Notes: generated by a model from the sequence alone, not told the origin. Shown: positions 1 to 9,884, counted from the first letter of the stretch. The stretch is DNA of 64,000 nt from Cyanobium sp. Aljojuca 7A6 (GCF_024346455.1 NZ_JAGQCY010000002.1:62001-126000); one strand, 5' to 3'. Numbers and translations: made by a program.

Positions 1-421
1 GTTCCTCCTCGATCGGCCAGTCCTCGTTCAGCCCGCCGATCACCAGCTCGGTGATCTCCAGCACGTCATTGTCGAGCTGTCGCAGGGCGTTGATCAGCAC
101 ATCGAGAGCCAGGGCATCGCTGGTGCCCAGGTCGACCCAGCAGCGCGCCCAGTCGTCCTGGTATTCCATTGGCCCCATGTTGTGCATCAGGGCCGGCAGG
201 CTTCGCTCGGCGGCCTCGGTGTCGTAAGGGAGCCAACCGAGATCCACACCCCCTTCATGGGTCTGCAGGTTCTCGGCGTTGAAGGCACCCAGCTTGCCCA
301 GGAAGAACCAGCTGTCGAGGGCCGTTTCCACGTAGCCCCGCTCAGCGCCACCGGGCTGGTCGGCGAAGTGCAGCCAGATCCAGCAGTTGAACGGATCCAC
401 CTCGCGAAATCGGACATCCAT
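1..421 (-). CDS. DUF3531 family protein (partial, C-terminus cut by window edge)
   Basis: The frame reads from an ATG at 421 through the left edge of the window without a stop, giving 140 residues of an incomplete protein. The N-terminus (MDVRFREVDPFNCWIWL) and the following segments (WFFLGKLGAFNAENLQ, GPMEYQDDWARCWVDLGT) resemble the DUF3531 family, which is found in cyanobacteria and plastids and has no defined biochemical role. No signal peptide or membrane span is visible, so a soluble protein is expected. It is transcribed divergently from the ABC ATPase gene at 501, with 79 bases between the two starts. Family assignment is from memory of the conserved WIWL/WARCW pattern. Confidence 0.75.
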   Translation of the reverse strand, partial: MDVRFREVDPFNCWIWLHFADQPGGAERGYVETALDSWFFLGKLGAFNAENLQTHEGGVDLGWLPYDTEAAERSLPALMHNMGPMEYQDDWARCWVDLGTSDALALDVLINALRQLDNDVLEITELVIGGLNEDWPIEEE

Positions 422-500
422 GGGGAAAGGGGCGAACGGCGCGCACGTCCCCCCATCCAACACGTTCCCCCGCCGCAGTGCCGGGCGGCATGCTGGTGCC

Positions 501-1154
501 ATGCTCGATGTCATCGGTCTGCGGTACCACCCCGCCACGGCGCCGGCTCCGGTGCTGGCGGACGTGTCGCTGCAGCTGACGGTGGGATCTCCGGCCCTGG
601 TGGCCGGCCGCAGCGGTAGTGGCAAGACGACGTTGCTGGAGGTGATCTGCGGCCTGGCCGAAGCCGATGCCGGCCGCTTCCTCTGGCAGGGCGAGGTCCT
701 CAGCAGCCGTCAGAGGCGCTGGCTGTGCGGACTGGTGTTCCAGTTCCCGGAACGCCATTTCCTTGGCCTGACGGTGGGTCAGGAATTGAAGCTGGGCCAG
801 CGCCGCCTCACCGCCGAGAAGGCCGAGGCCGTCCTGGAGCAGGTGGGCCTCGGCAGCCTCTCCCTGCAGCAGGCGCCTGAGCGCCTCAGCGGCGGCCAGC
901 AGCGCCGCCTGGCCCTGGCGGTCCAGCTGCTGCGTGAGGCCAGGGTGCTGTTGCTGGATGAACCCACCGCTGGCCTCGACTGGACCGTGCGGGAAGAGGT
1001 GCTCCAGTTACTGGGGGACCTCGCCAAGGAACGGGCCCTGCTGGTGGTCACCCACGAACCCGAACTGTTCCGGGGCGTCATCGACCGGGGTTGGCGTCTG
1101 GAGCAGGGAACCCTGAGGCCCCTGGAGGCGCTGCATTCCGGCTCCTTACGATGA
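501..1154 (+). CDS. ABC transporter ATP-binding protein, ECF/CbiO-like
   Basis: A single nucleotide-binding domain of 217 residues. It has a Walker A motif (GRSGSGKT, about residues 37-44), a Q-loop (FQFPE), a signature motif (LSGGQQRR), Walker B ([12 protein letters not shown]) and the switch histidine (VVTHEPE). The FQFPE Q-loop and short length resemble the ATPases of energy-coupling-factor vitamin and metal importers and the related plastid proteins. No permease or substrate-binding protein is adjacent, so the partner must be encoded elsewhere and the substrate cannot be read. The ATG at 501 is chosen because the domain begins immediately after it; the frame is open further upstream but that part has no family-like sequence. 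hslO starts 25 bases downstream on the same strand, so the two are probably cotranscribed. Confidence 0.85.
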   Translation: MLDVIGLRYHPATAPAPVLADVSLQLTVGSPALVAGRSGSGKTTLLEVICGLAEADAGRFLWQGEVLSSRQRRWLCGLVFQFPERHFLGLTVGQELKLGQRRLTAEKAEAVLEQVGLGSLSLQQAPERLSGGQQRRLALAVQLLREARVLLLDEPTAGLDWTVREEVLQLLGDLAKERALLVVTHEPELFRGVIDRGWRLEQGTLRPLEALHSGSLR

Positions 1155-1179
1155 CGACCGGATCACAGGGAACGGCTTG

Positions 1180-2097
1180 ATGGGGGATCGCTTGCTGAGG
1201 GCCACCGGTGCCGGTGGCGGCATTCGCATGGTGGCGGTCACCACCACGTCCGCCAGCCGCCAGGCCAGCCAACGCCATGGCCTCTCCTTCCTCACAACGG
1301 CCCTGCTGGGCAGGGCCATGAGCGCGGGCCTGCTGCTGGCCAGCTCGATGAAGGTGGCCCATGGCCGGGTCAACCTGCGCATTCAGTCCGATGGTCCCCT
1401 GCGCGGCCTGATGGTGGATGCGGGCCGGGATGGCACCGTGCGCGGCTACGTGGGCCGGCCCGAGCTGGAGCTGGATCTGCTGAGGGATGCGGCCGGGGGC
1501 CACCAGTTCGACTTCCGCCGCGCCACCGGCACCGGTTACCTGCACGTGGTGCGGGACCGGGGCCAGGGGGAACCCTTCAGCAGCACCGTGGAGCTGGTGA
1601 GCGGTGGCATCGGTGAGGACGTGGCCTCCTATCTGCTCCACTCCGAGCAGACCCCTTCGGCCCTGTTCGTGGGCGAGACGATCGACAGCACCGGCGTCCG
1701 TTGCGCCGGGGGTGTGCTGGTGCAGGTGTTGCCGAAAGCGGCGCGGGAACCGGCCCTGGTGGCCCTGCTGGAGGAGCGCTGCCGGGAAATCACCGGCTTC
1801 AGCGAGCGGCTCGCCGCCAATGCCGACCAGCTCCATGCCCTGTTCGAGGACATTTTTCCGGACCTTGATCCCCAGCCTCTCGAGGCCGGTTCGATCCAGC
1901 AGTCCGTCCAGTTCCACTGCCCCTGCAGCCGCCACCGCAGCGTCAGCGCCCTCAAGCTGCTGGGCCGCGACGAACTCACCGACATGCTCCATCAGGACGG
2001 CCAGGCGGAACTGACCTGCCATTTCTGCAATGAGGTGTACCGGGTGGAGGCCGCTGAGTTGCAGCAACTGATCGATGAGCTGGCCCCTGTGGCCTAG
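1180..2097 (+). CDS. hslO: Hsp33 redox-regulated holdase chaperone
   Basis: A 305-residue protein of the Hsp33 family, a cytoplasmic chaperone switched on by oxidation. The four zinc-binding cysteines are present as C247-x-C249 (CPC) and C280-x2-C283 (CHFC). In the family these release zinc and form disulfides under oxidative and unfolding stress, exposing the client-binding surface. The N-terminal core ([14 protein letters not shown], about 8-21) matches the family start. ATG 1180 is preferred over the overlapping TTG at 1177. Its stop overlaps the stop of the convergent CPP1-like gene by four bases. Oxidative-stress protection fits a phototroph. The identification is secure from the cysteine pattern and length. 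Confidence 0.95.
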   Translation: MGDRLLRATGAGGGIRMVAVTTTSASRQASQRHGLSFLTTALLGRAMSAGLLLASSMKVAHGRVNLRIQSDGPLRGLMVDAGRDGTVRGYVGRPELELDLLRDAAGGHQFDFRRATGTGYLHVVRDRGQGEPFSSTVELVSGGIGEDVASYLLHSEQTPSALFVGETIDSTGVRCAGGVLVQVLPKAAREPALVALLEERCREITGFSERLAANADQLHALFEDIFPDLDPQPLEAGSIQQSVQFHCPCSRHRSVSALKLLGRDELTDMLHQDGQAELTCHFCNEVYRVEAAELQQLIDELAPVA

Positions 2098-2780
2098 GCG
2101 ATCAGCAGGGCGCCGAGCAGCAGCAGGAGGATGGCCGGGATGCTCTGCAGCTGCAGGGTGGTCACCGGCAGGGATTGGCTGAGGCTGGGGCCCAACCCGC
2201 TCGCCAGCAGACCGCCCAGGATCAGACCCAGGCAAAGCAGGGCGAAGGACCAGCCCACCGCTGCCAGGAACTTCCCACGGCGCCGCTGCAGGTTGAGCAG
2301 GGTGACCCCGGTGGCCAGCGCCGTCAGCAGTTCGGGGGCGGCTCCGGGCATCAGCACGAGCAACACCAGCAGCACGCCATCGGCGGCCAGGGGAAACCAG
2401 AGATCCCGGCCGGTGGCCAACTGCAGCTGGGGCAGGGAGAAGCTGGGACGGGGAAGGCGGGATGGGGGGAGCTGGGGCAGGCTCGGCAGGGCGGACAGGG
2501 CCGGACGGCTCGGTGGCGGTGAGGCCTGTTCCCTCTGGGAGGCGGAGCGGGCGGCGCTGCTGACCCGGCCCTGCTGGCGTTCCTTCAAGCGATCCATCAA
2601 CACCGCGTCATAGGCGGCCTCAATGCGGGAGCGAACCATGGGGTCGTCACCGGCCTCATCCAGCCGCGCCAGCTTGGCCTCCTGGACGGAGTCGAAGGAA
2701 GCATCAGGAGCGACTCCGAGCCGCTCATACGGATCGGAGGCGTCAGGGGACGGCTGGGCCAGGTCAGATCCTTGGTTCAT
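2094..2780 (-). CDS. CPP1-like (DUF3353) J-like membrane protein
   Basis: A 228-residue protein with a degenerate J-domain-like N-terminus ([21 protein letters not shown], about 16-36). A proline- and serine-rich linker follows (about 75-120), and then a hydrophobic C-terminal half with about three or four membrane spans. This arrangement matches the CPP1 family (chaperone-like protein of protochlorophyllide oxidoreductase), known in plants to stabilise POR; cyanobacterial members are assumed to act on thylakoid or chlorophyll enzymes. The HPD tripeptide of true DnaJ proteins is not present, as is usual in the family. The gene converges on hslO with a four-base overlap, so the two mRNAs have complementary 3' ends. 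Confidence 0.85.
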   Translation of the reverse strand: MNQGSDLAQPSPDASDPYERLGVAPDASFDSVQEAKLARLDEAGDDPMVRSRIEAAYDAVLMDRLKERQQGRVSSAARSASQREQASPPPSRPALSALPSLPQLPPSRLPRPSFSLPQLQLATGRDLWFPLAADGVLLVLLVLMPGAAPELLTALATGVTLLNLQRRRGKFLAAVGWSFALLCLGLILGGLLASGLGPSLSQSLPVTTLQLQSIPAILLLLLGALLIA

Positions 2781-2804
2781 GCCACCGAGCGTATCGAGCC
2801 AGGA

Positions 2805-3086
2805 CTAAAAAAGCGGTTCACTGCGGTGATATCCCGCTTCCTGTTGCAGTCGGCGGGTGCAGGCCTCGGCTTCCTCGATGGCCAGCGAACGGCGACGTTT
2901 GAGCAGAGGCATCTGGGGCGGCAGGTGGCTGCCCTCACGCATCTCCACGGCCCCTTGCGAGGGCTGGAAACTGACGTAATCACTGCCCCCGTCACTGCGG
3001 GGACGCACCAGCCAGAGCTGGGATGGCGTCACGGATCGAGGCATCGCTGTGACCGTCCGTTGCGGCGTGACAAATTGTTGCTTCAT
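2805..3086 (-). CDS. Small hypothetical protein, 93 residues
   Basis: The frame starts at ATG 3086 (MKQQFVTPQRTVTAMPRSV) and ends just upstream of the CPP1-like gene. It contains a short WLVRPRSDGGSDYVSF segment, a QMPLLKRRRSLAIEEAEA stretch and a predicted helix toward the C-terminus, and no membrane span or signal peptide. I do not recognise the family; the pattern recalls small basic cyanobacterial proteins such as DUF1651, but I cannot confirm membership. An internal ATG (MPRSVTPSQLWLV) is an alternative start. It lies on the same strand between prfC upstream and the CPP1-like gene downstream, which suggests cotranscription. Confidence 0.55.
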   Translation of the reverse strand: MKQQFVTPQRTVTAMPRSVTPSQLWLVRPRSDGGSDYVSFQPSQGAVEMREGSHLPPQMPLLKRRRSLAIEEAEACTRRLQQEAGYHRSEPLF

Positions 3087-3151
3087 TCTGCCCCCTCCGA
3101 TCGCCTGGCGCGAGGGAGGGTTTCCTCCCGTGGCGCCGTCGGGACCCTGGC

Positions 3152-4804
3152 TCAGAGGGCGATGGGTTCCACGCCACTCACCACAGGCGCCACCCCGTGC
3201 AGCTCCAGCTGCGGATGGTCCTCCTGCAGCTGGTGCAGGTTCCAGTCGTTGCGGAACAGCAGCACCGGTCGGTCCCAGGCATCGCGAACCGTCTTGCAGT
3301 TGAACAGACGGCCGACGCTCTCGAGGGCCGGCCAACCGCCGCTCACCCAGCGGGCAACGCTGAATTCCAGCGGTTCCAGCCGGCTGGTGACGCCGTATTC
3401 GTTCTCCAGCCGATACTGAACCACCTCAAGCTGCAGCTGGCCCACCGCCGCCAGGATCGGATCCCGCTTGCTGGGGTCGGTGTCGTAGAGCACCTGAACG
3501 GCCCCCTCTTCGCGCAGCTCGTTCACCCCCTTGCGGAAGCTCTTGAAGGCCGAGGGATTGGGATTGCGCAGCCAGGCGAAGATCTCGGGCGAGAAGCAGG
3601 GAATGCCCTCGTATTCCACCCGGGAGCCGGTGTAGAGGGTGTCGCCGATCGCGAACATGCCGGGGTTGTTGAGGCCGATCACATCGCCGGGGTAGGCATC
3701 GTCCACCACCTCCCGGTCCTGGCCAAACAGCTTCTGTGGTCGCGACAGACGGATGGTGCGCCCACTGCGGGCGTGGCGCACGTTCATGTCCTTTTCGAAG
3801 CGGCCACTGCAGACCCGAACGAAGGCCACCCGGTCCCGGTGGCGCGGGTCCATGTTGGCTTGCAGCTTGAAGACGAAACCGCTGAACTCCGGCCGCAGCG
3901 GATCCACCGGCCCCTGGTCACTCTCCCTGGCCACCGGGGGCTGGGCCAGCCCCAGGAAGGCATCAAGAAAGGGACGCACCCCGAAATTGGTCATCGCCGA
4001 ACCGAAGAACACCGGACTCAGCTCACCGGCGTGCACCTGCTCCAGATCCAGGGCCGCTCCGGCGCCCTTCACCAGCTCCAGTTCCTCCAGGGCCTGCTCC
4101 AGCAACTCCGCTTCCACCCGCTGAGCGCGGTCGGGATCCCCGGGAGCCAGGCGTCGCTCCAGGCTCTGCCGGCCCCGTTCAGCCCGTTCGAACAGCAGCA
4201 GATCCTGGGAGCGCCTGTCGATCACGCCCCGGAAACGGTCGCCGCTGCCGATCGGCCAGTTGACCGGCCAGCAGGCCAGGCCCAGCTCCTGCTCGATCTC
4301 ATCAATCAGCTCCAAGGGGTCACGCCCCGGCCGGTCCATCTTGTTGACGAAGGTGAAGATCGGGATCCGCCGCATCCGGCAGACCTCGAACAGCTTGCGG
4401 GTCTGGGGTTCGAGACCCTTGGCCGCATCCACCAGCATCACGGCGTTGTCAGCGGCGGCCAGGGTCCGGTAGGTGTCCTCGGAGAAGTCCTGGTGGCCGG
4501 GTGTGTCGAGCAGGTTGATCGTGCTGCCGGCGTAGTCGAACTGGAGCACGGTGGAGGTGATCGAGATGCCGCGCTGCTTCTCCAGTTCCATCCAGTCGGA
4601 GGTCACCTTGCGCTGCTCCCCCTTGGCCTTCACCGCCCCGGCCTGCTGGATGGCACCGCCGTAGAGGAGCAGCTTCTCGGTGAGGGTGGTCTTGCCCGCA
4701 TCGGGGTGGGAAATGATCGCGAAATTGCGCCGCCGGCTGACCGCCGCCGCCAGGTCCGTGGCGTCGGAATCAGGTGCAGGGGCAGAAGAGGAGCTGGTGA
4801 CCAT
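3152..4804 (-). CDS. prfC: Peptide chain release factor 3 (RF3 GTPase)
   Basis: A 550-residue translational GTPase that recycles RF1/RF2 from the ribosome after peptide release. It has a G1 motif (HPDAGKTT, about residues 34-41), switch I (RGISITSTV), G3 ([16 protein letters not shown]) and G4 (NKMDRPGRD). The EDTYRTL sequence after the DTPGH box separates RF3 from EF-G, which has a different switch II. The C-terminal beta-barrel domains are complete for the family. Its ATG overlaps the TGA of the upstream methyltransferase by one base (TGATG), implying translational coupling. The first 27 residues are a low-complexity Ser/Ala extension. Confidence 0.96.
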   Translation of the reverse strand: MVTSSSSAPAPDSDATDLAAAVSRRRNFAIISHPDAGKTTLTEKLLLYGGAIQQAGAVKAKGEQRKVTSDWMELEKQRGISITSTVLQFDYAGSTINLLDTPGHQDFSEDTYRTLAAADNAVMLVDAAKGLEPQTRKLFEVCRMRRIPIFTFVNKMDRPGRDPLELIDEIEQELGLACWPVNWPIGSGDRFRGVIDRRSQDLLLFERAERGRQSLERRLAPGDPDRAQRVEAELLEQALEELELVKGAGAALDLEQVHAGELSPVFFGSAMTNFGVRPFLDAFLGLAQPPVARESDQGPVDPLRPEFSGFVFKLQANMDPRHRDRVAFVRVCSGRFEKDMNVRHARSGRTIRLSRPQKLFGQDREVVDDAYPGDVIGLNNPGMFAIGDTLYTGSRVEYEGIPCFSPEIFAWLRNPNPSAFKSFRKGVNELREEGAVQVLYDTDPSKRDPILAAVGQLQLEVVQYRLENEYGVTSRLEPLEFSVARWVSGGWPALESVGRLFNCKTVRDAWDRPVLLFRNDWNLHQLQEDHPQLELHGVAPVVSGVEPIAL

Positions 4805-5496
4805 CAGGACAGCCTGCCAGGCAGGCTGGGGCTCTGGATCTCCAGATAGCGGTCGTCCACCTCCAGCACCTGCAGGCCTTCAAGTCCGGCGGCCTCAAGT
4901 TGGCCCACCACCTCGGCGCAGGTGAAGGCGGCACGCAGGGAATGGGCGTAGTCCCGCCGTAAGACCTCCGGTGCCGAAGCGGCATGGCGGTGCACCAGGG
5001 CTTCCAGTTCAGTGTCGTTCGCGGGCCGCCGCAAATCCCTCACGTAGAGGCTCATGCCCGGTGCTGAGAGCTGCCGCACGCTCTGCCAGAACACGCCGGG
5101 GTCATGGAGATGGTGCAGCAGGCTGTTGCTGACGACGGCACTGAAGCGTCCCTCCAGCTGTGGGCTGGGCAGGACCAGTTGGCGGAACTGCAGGCGGCGC
5201 GTGCTGGCGGGATTGGCGCGCCGCCGCCGCTCGGCGATGGCCAGCATCGCGGCGGACCCATCGATGCCCACCACGCTGGCTTCGGGCCATCGCCGGGCCA
5301 GAAGAAAGGTGATGTTGCCAGGACCGCAGCCCAGATCCACAAAACTGAGACCCTCCCCGTCCCCTTCCCCCCGGGCAGCGAGCAGGGCTTCGATCCTGTC
5401 CAGGACCGCCTGGTCGCTGCCGGAGAAATCCGCCGCTGCATAGGCCTCGGCTTGCAGCGCCTCCTCCATCAGCTCCGGTTCGCAGCGTCGCTCCAT
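4804..5496 (-). CDS. Class I SAM-dependent methyltransferase
   Basis: A 230-residue Rossmann methyltransferase. Motif I is [20 protein letters not shown], motif II is [18 protein letters not shown], and the post-motif region is [13 protein letters not shown]. The LLHHLHDP sequence is typical of small-molecule O/C-methyltransferases of the UbiE/Tam type, but the substrate cannot be inferred. ATG 5496 ([24 protein letters not shown]) is chosen because an upstream extension to 5652 would consume the whole intergenic region shared with nrdJ and has no conserved features. The stop overlaps the prfC start by one base; RF1/RF2 methylation by PrmC is a tempting link to RF3, but the NPPY motif of PrmC is absent, so that is not supported. 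Confidence 0.85.
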   Translation of the reverse strand: MERRCEPELMEEALQAEAYAAADFSGSDQAVLDRIEALLAARGEGDGEGLSFVDLGCGPGNITFLLARRWPEASVVGIDGSAAMLAIAERRRRANPASTRRLQFRQLVLPSPQLEGRFSAVVSNSLLHHLHDPGVFWQSVRQLSAPGMSLYVRDLRRPANDTELEALVHRHAASAPEVLRRDYAHSLRAAFTCAEVVGQLEAAGLEGLQVLEVDDRYLEIQSPSLPGRLS

Positions 5497-5606
5497 CGAC
5501 CCAGCCTCCCAGTCCGCCGCTGCAGGCACCGTGGCTGGTGGGTGGGTGCCGTTGCAGACCCTACAGGTGGCGTTATGGTTTCCAGCACGCCTCGGCCGTA
5601 CCCACC

Positions 5607-7964
5607 GTGACCCTGTCCGCCGCCCGTCCAGCCACGCCCGCCATGGCGGCAATGTCTCCCGGAAGCGAAGGGATCATCACGCCGTCAGCCGATTTTCCGC
5701 TCACCGCCCCGGCGGCCTATCCGGTGTTCTATCGGACCTACAGCCGCAAGACCGCCAGCGGCGGTCGGGAGAGCTGGCATGAGGTGGCCGAACGCAACCT
5801 CGAAGGCCTGCGGGTGCTCGGCTCCCTCGCACCCGACGAGGTGGAGCTGATCCGGCGCATGCAACGCCATCAGATGGCCCTGCCGTCCGGGCGCTGGCTG
5901 TGGATCGGCGGCACTGAGTGGATCGAGCAACCCGAAAACTTCTCCGGTGCCTACAACTGCACCTCCACGAATCTGGTGGACTGGGAAGCCTTCGCCCTGA
6001 TGATGGATCTGGCGATGATGGGCTGTGGCACCGGCGCCATCATCGAGCCCCACCTGATCGCCCGTCTGCCGAAGGTGCGCAACACCCTCGTCATCGATGG
6101 GGTCACTGACATCGGCGTGACCCCGATCGGATCCCGTCAGCAGCAGACCAGCCACCGGATCGAGGGCCAGCAGGTCAGCGTGCGGGTGGGTGACACCCGA
6201 GCTGGCTGGGTGGAAAGCTACCGGCTGCTGCTCAATCTCTGCAGTGATGAGCGCTTCGACGGCCCCGTCCATGTGTCGGTGGACCTTTCCGATGTGCGTC
6301 CTGTGGGCGAAACGCTCAAGGGCTTTGGCGGCATGGCCAACCCCGTCAAGTTGAGGGATCTCTACGGCCGTGTCGCCCAGATTCTCAACAAGGCCAGGGG
6401 CCGCCAGCTCACCTCGGTGGAGTGCTGTCTGCTGATCGATGAAGCGGCAGTGACCATCGTGGCCGGCAACATCCGCCGCAGCGCCGGCATGCGCCAGTTC
6501 TGCGCCGACGATGATTCAGCTCTCGGTGCCAAGGAGAACCTCTGGCAACAGGACGGCCAGGGCAGCTGGCGCATCGATCCCGAGCGCGATGCCCTGCGCA
6601 TGGCCAACCACACCCGGGTGTTCCATGTCCGGCCCAGCCGCGAGGTGGTCCTAGAGGCGGTCAACAAACAGTTCCAGTCGGGGGAGGGAGCCATCCAGTT
6701 CGCCCCCGAGGCGATTGCCCGCTCCAATGCCGACCTGCTCACCACCCCCGAGTTGCGCACCGAGTTCATCGGCCTGTACTGCGACCAGGGCAAGGAGGAG
6801 GCCAGCCGCTGGCTGCAGCTGCACCATCCCCAGGTCAGCGACGCCGAGCTCGAACATCGGCTTGGCCGCTACGGACTCAACCCTTGCGGTGAGATTCTCG
6901 GGGCCGACTTCCACTGCAACCTGGCCGAGATCCACCTCAATCGGATCGATCCGCACGACCACCAGGCCCAGGCCGACGCCTTCAAGGCCGGAGGACTGGC
7001 CGTGGCCTGCCTGCTGAATCACCGCTTTGAGGTCGAGCGTTACCGCCAGAGCCGGGCCTGGGATCCGATCGTGGGTGTCAGCTTCACAGGTCTGTTCGAT
7101 TTCTTTGTGCATGCCTTCGGCACCCCTTGGCTGCAGTGGTGGGAAGCAGGCCGTCCTGACTCTGAAGAGGGGCGTGCCTTCCGGGCCGAGGAAGCGGCCT
7201 ATCTGTCGCGCTGGAAGCAGTGCGTGCACGACGCGGTGTGGGACTACTGCGATCGCCACGCCATGCGTCGCCCCAACCGCTGCACCACCGTCCAACCGGC
7301 AGGCACCAAGAGTCTTCTCACCGGCGCCAGCCCTGGCTGGCATCCCCCCAAGGCCCAGCGGTTCATTCGGCGCATCACCTTCCGTAAGAACGATCCGGTG
7401 GCCCTCGCCTGCATGGACTACGGCTACGCCATCGTTCCGTCCCAGTCGGACAAGGACGAGCAGGGGCGTCTGCTGAATGATCCGTTTGATCCGCGCTGCA
7501 CCGAATGGCTGGTGGAGATCCCCACCGAGGTCAGCTGGGCCAACCTGCCTGGTGCCGATCAGGTGGAGATCAACAATTTCTCCGCCCTGGCCCAGTTTGA
7601 TTTCTACATGCAGGTGCAACGCCACTTCACCACCCACAACACCTCCGCCACCGTGGAGTTTCGTGAGCATGAAATCGAGGCACTGGCCGCCGCGATCCAC
7701 CAGACCATCGAGAATGGGGAGGGATACATCTCCGCTGCTCTTCTGGCTCGGTTTGATGCCAATGCCACCTTCCCCCGATTGCCCTTTGAGCCGATTGATC
7801 AGGCCACCTATCACCAGATGGTCCTTGAGGTTGAGCAGCGTCGTCAGTGCGGTGATTTCTTCCTTGCTCTGCAGAAGTATGACGGAGGTGAGCTGGTTGA
7901 AGCCGGTCCTGCCGGTTGCGATTCTGATAAGTGCCTCCTACCTCTGGCCAAGCCAGAAAGTTGA
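5607..7964 (+). CDS. nrdJ: Adenosylcobalamin-dependent ribonucleoside-triphosphate reductase (class II, monomeric)
   Basis: A 785-residue class II ribonucleotide reductase making dNTPs with coenzyme B12 as radical generator. The thiyl-radical cysteine is C427 in NPCGEILG, the active-site redox pair is C118 (YNCTST) with C437 (FHCNL), and the C-terminal reducing pair is C771/C776 (CDSDKC). The N-terminal YRTYSRK and the [11 protein letters not shown] segment fit the single-chain Lactobacillus-type enzyme, and no intein interrupts it. The start is uncertain: GTG 5607, ATG 5643 and ATG 5652 are all possible, with recognisable sequence beginning near [19 protein letters not shown]. The 110-base gap from the divergent methyltransferase must hold both promoters; I see no clear cobalamin riboswitch in it. 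Confidence 0.95.
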   Translation: MTLSAARPATPAMAAMSPGSEGIITPSADFPLTAPAAYPVFYRTYSRKTASGGRESWHEVAERNLEGLRVLGSLAPDEVELIRRMQRHQMALPSGRWLWIGGTEWIEQPENFSGAYNCTSTNLVDWEAFALMMDLAMMGCGTGAIIEPHLIARLPKVRNTLVIDGVTDIGVTPIGSRQQQTSHRIEGQQVSVRVGDTRAGWVESYRLLLNLCSDERFDGPVHVSVDLSDVRPVGETLKGFGGMANPVKLRDLYGRVAQILNKARGRQLTSVECCLLIDEAAVTIVAGNIRRSAGMRQFCADDDSALGAKENLWQQDGQGSWRIDPERDALRMANHTRVFHVRPSREVVLEAVNKQFQSGEGAIQFAPEAIARSNADLLTTPELRTEFIGLYCDQGKEEASRWLQLHHPQVSDAELEHRLGRYGLNPCGEILGADFHCNLAEIHLNRIDPHDHQAQADAFKAGGLAVACLLNHRFEVERYRQSRAWDPIVGVSFTGLFDFFVHAFGTPWLQWWEAGRPDSEEGRAFRAEEAAYLSRWKQCVHDAVWDYCDRHAMRRPNRCTTVQPAGTKSLLTGASPGWHPPKAQRFIRRITFRKNDPVALACMDYGYAIVPSQSDKDEQGRLLNDPFDPRCTEWLVEIPTEVSWANLPGADQVEINNFSALAQFDFYMQVQRHFTTHNTSATVEFREHEIEALAAAIHQTIENGEGYISAALLARFDANATFPRLPFEPIDQATYHQMVLEVEQRRQCGDFFLALQKYDGGELVEAGPAGCDSDKCLLPLAKPES

Positions 7965-7970
7965 GCGGAA

Positions 7971-8100
7971 GCCTTGGCGGCTGCAGCCCTGACGCACGGA
8001 ATCCTTTCCTCAGGCCAGCCGCCCGGTTCGCTCAGGTTTGAGGGGCGCTCCCTGGATGGTTCAGCCCAAAAATGACTCAATCAGTGCCAGCCGCCAAGGC
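7971..8100. repeat. 13-bp perfect inverted repeat spanning the nrdJ/siaD junction
   Basis: GCCTTGGCGGCTG at 7971-7983, just after the nrdJ stop, is exactly complementary to CAGCCGCCAAGGC at 8088-8100 inside the siaD 3' end, with 104 bases between. No T-tract follows either arm, so it is not a canonical intrinsic terminator. It may be a chance match or a trace of insertion of the adjacent AT-richer module. Confidence 0.45.
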
Positions 8101-8934
8101 GCTGATGACCCGGTGGCTGAGGGGATCGGCTGGGTCGATGACCACCAGCCTGTCGCGGCCATCGTTCTTGGCCATGAGCAGGGCTTTGTCAGCTCGCCGG
8201 AAAGTCGCGTCATAATTTTCATCGGACTTGTGCTCGGTCAGCCCCAAACTGGCCGTGAGATTCAATTCCATGTCGTCGATAGAAACGCGCATATTACGAA
8301 TATTGCTTAACATGCGCTTAGCCACTATTTCGGCCGTGGATAGATCGGCATCAATCAGCAAGGCCATGAATTCTTCGCCTCCCCATCTGGCAATGATGTC
8401 GTAGTGCCGCAAGCTGCTGGAGAGGGCCTTGACGAAGTCCACCAGCATCAGATCTCCAGTGGCATGGCCATACTCGTCGTTGATCAACTTGAAATGATCC
8501 ACATCCAGAATGATCATCGAGTAGGTGGAGCCATGTCTAGAGGCTCGCTGGTCTTCCTCAAGGCAGCGTTCTGCCATGAAACGTCGGTTGGAAACCCCCG
8601 TCAGTGAATCATGGGTAGAGGCCTCAAAGAGCGACAGATTAAGTTCCTTCAGTGAGGACTGATACAGATCTGAAATTTTAACTACACGTTTGATCTGCCG
8701 TAATTGCTTCTCGTAGCGATTCGCCAGACTGCGGTTACTTTCGAGAACATGTGACTGGTAAAGATCAGAGATATCAGCCACTCTCTCCAGCCGATCAACC
8801 TGTTCTTCGATGCGATGCCACAAGCGAGAAAGCAGATGACGTATGGGATCATTATCAAACCGGTGATCGGCTAGAACTGCCATCACCTCCTGCTCCAATT
8901 GATCGTCAGACTTTGAGAGGGAAGGGTCAACCAT
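8077..8934 (-). CDS. siaD: SiaD-like diguanylate cyclase (coiled-coil + GGDEF)
   Basis: A 285-residue cytoplasmic enzyme predicted to make cyclic di-GMP from two GTP. The GGDEF domain occupies about residues 105-270 with the active-site GGEEF at 185-189 and a product-inhibition I-site RHYD at 176-179, exactly five residues before it. The N-terminal third is helical and carries a duplicated segment: RLERVADISDLYQS (48-61) and QIKRVVKISDLYQS (80-93), spaced 32 residues, likely a coiled coil. Pseudomonas SiaD has the same plan and is activated by SiaC binding to this region. It is the last gene of a four-gene siaABCD-like operon; siaC ends one base before its ATG (TGA-G-ATG). No membrane span. 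Local G+C is about 40% in the line 8641-8700. Confidence 0.92.
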   Translation of the reverse strand: MVDPSLSKSDDQLEQEVMAVLADHRFDNDPIRHLLSRLWHRIEEQVDRLERVADISDLYQSHVLESNRSLANRYEKQLRQIKRVVKISDLYQSSLKELNLSLFEASTHDSLTGVSNRRFMAERCLEEDQRASRHGSTYSMIILDVDHFKLINDEYGHATGDLMLVDFVKALSSSLRHYDIIARWGGEEFMALLIDADLSTAEIVAKRMLSNIRNMRVSIDDMELNLTASLGLTEHKSDENYDATFRRADKALLMAKNDGRDRLVVIDPADPLSHRVISALAAGTD

Positions 8935-8935
8935 C

Positions 8936-9331
8936 TCAGGCGTTGATGGAGAGAATCAAGAATGGAAAGGTATAGTCTTCCTTAAACTCAGAGCCCAGTT
9001 CGGCGGAGCGGGGATTTCTGTCATCGAACATCCACTGAACCAAAACTTCTTTGCCACTTTCGAAGGCTGTTTGCAGCGAGTCAAAAATATCGATCATGAA
9101 TCGAATGCTGCTGGTATTGAGGTAGTTCAAATGCAGTTCAAGCGTAAGGGAGTGTTCAGCACTTGAAAGGTAGGATTCAATCCATTGAATCAACTGATCG
9201 TAAAGTTCAAAAGAATTCTCCGGATACGACTCGCCACTCATGACGACGACACCTGCTTTCCAATCCGCCCGAATCGATGGGCTGGATTGAGAGCCGGGCA
9301 CAGAGAGATTGAGTTCTTCGCTGCTGCTCAT
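8936..9331 (-). CDS. siaC: SiaC-like switch protein (DUF1987)
   Basis: A 131-residue protein of the DUF1987/SiaC family. In Pseudomonas aeruginosa SiaC is phosphorylated on a threonine by SiaB, dephosphorylated by SiaA, and in the unphosphorylated form binds and activates SiaD. Here the segment LHLNYLNTSSIRFMIDIFDSL contains the conserved N-T-S-S; the candidate phospho-threonine is T73. GESYPENSFELYDQLIQWI also fits the family. Start ATG 9331 lies four bases after the siaB stop; an ATG at 9388 in the same frame would overlap siaB and add a non-conserved tail. The gene is AT-richer than its surroundings (26 G/C in 9121-9180). Confidence 0.9.
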   Translation of the reverse strand: MSSSEELNLSVPGSQSSPSIRADWKAGVVVMSGESYPENSFELYDQLIQWIESYLSSAEHSLTLELHLNYLNTSSIRFMIDIFDSLQTAFESGKEVLVQWMFDDRNPRSAELGSEFKEDYTFPFLILSINA

Positions 9332-9335
9332 GGGA

Positions 9336-9884
9336 TCAGATGATGGCCCGAAGGCTGAAGAAGGCACGGCCTGGCTCAAGGGGATCAAGGGAGGCCTCCA
9401 CCGGTTGGCTCGAGCGCCTGGCGATTTCGATCAGTCCCAGGCCGGCTCCCTGGCCAGGGGTCTGGGTGTGGGGCTGGCGCAACTGCTGTTTATAGAGCAG
9501 CTTCAGCTGGGCCTTGTCGCAGTCTGCGAGTTCGTGGATCCGTTTCAGCAGGGCTTGACCATCCTCCATCTCTACGAGGTTACCTGCACACACGGCGTAA
9601 TGGCCAGCCTCGGCGGCTGCAATGACGACCGTGGCCGAGGACTCGGAATCGCTGAAGCCGTGGCTTGTTGCATAATTCCTGATATTCTGACTCATCTCGA
9701 TATAGACGCTGAACACATCCATGACCTCCAGTTCAGGAGCGTGGTTGGATTCAATGTGTTCCTTAAGGGCAGATCCGATCTCCCCAATCAGGTTGGTGGA
9801 GATGGGTCCGTTGAAGCAGATGAGGATCTGATGATTGCTGAAAAACTCTCTCAGCGAAATCAGACTGGTGGTGCTGATGGTCAT
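9336..9884 (-). CDS. siaB: SiaB-like anti-sigma-type protein kinase
   Basis: A 182-residue protein with the GHKL/HATPase fold expected of SiaB, the kinase that phosphorylates SiaC. An N-box-like EMSQNIRNYA (63-72) and a glycine-rich GQGAGLGLIEIARRS lid (144-158) are visible. ATG 9884 is the only start that gives the family's usual length without long overlap with siaA. It overlaps the TGA of a 26-codon frame by four bases (ATGA). The sequence upstream of this ATG has no good Shine-Dalgarno element, so translation probably depends on coupling to that small frame. Antagonism with SiaA would set the SiaC phosphorylation level. Confidence 0.88.
   Translation of the reverse strand: MTISTTSLISLREFFSNHQILICFNGPISTNLIGEIGSALKEHIESNHAPELEVMDVFSVYIEMSQNIRNYATSHGFSDSESSATVVIAAAEAGHYAVCAGNLVEMEDGQALLKRIHELADCDKAQLKLLYKQQLRQPHTQTPGQGAGLGLIEIARRSSQPVEASLDPLEPGRAFFSLRAII

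Noticed and set aside
3197-4849. Long plus-strand reading frame antisense to prfC
   Set aside because: Composition is His/Gln/Gly-rich without motifs, as expected for the reverse frame of a high-GC gene; prfC on the other strand has all GTPase motifs.
4804-5496. PrmC release-factor methyltransferase, suggested by linkage to prfC
   Set aside because: The NPPY catalytic motif is absent; the LLHHLHDP pattern points to a small-molecule methyltransferase.
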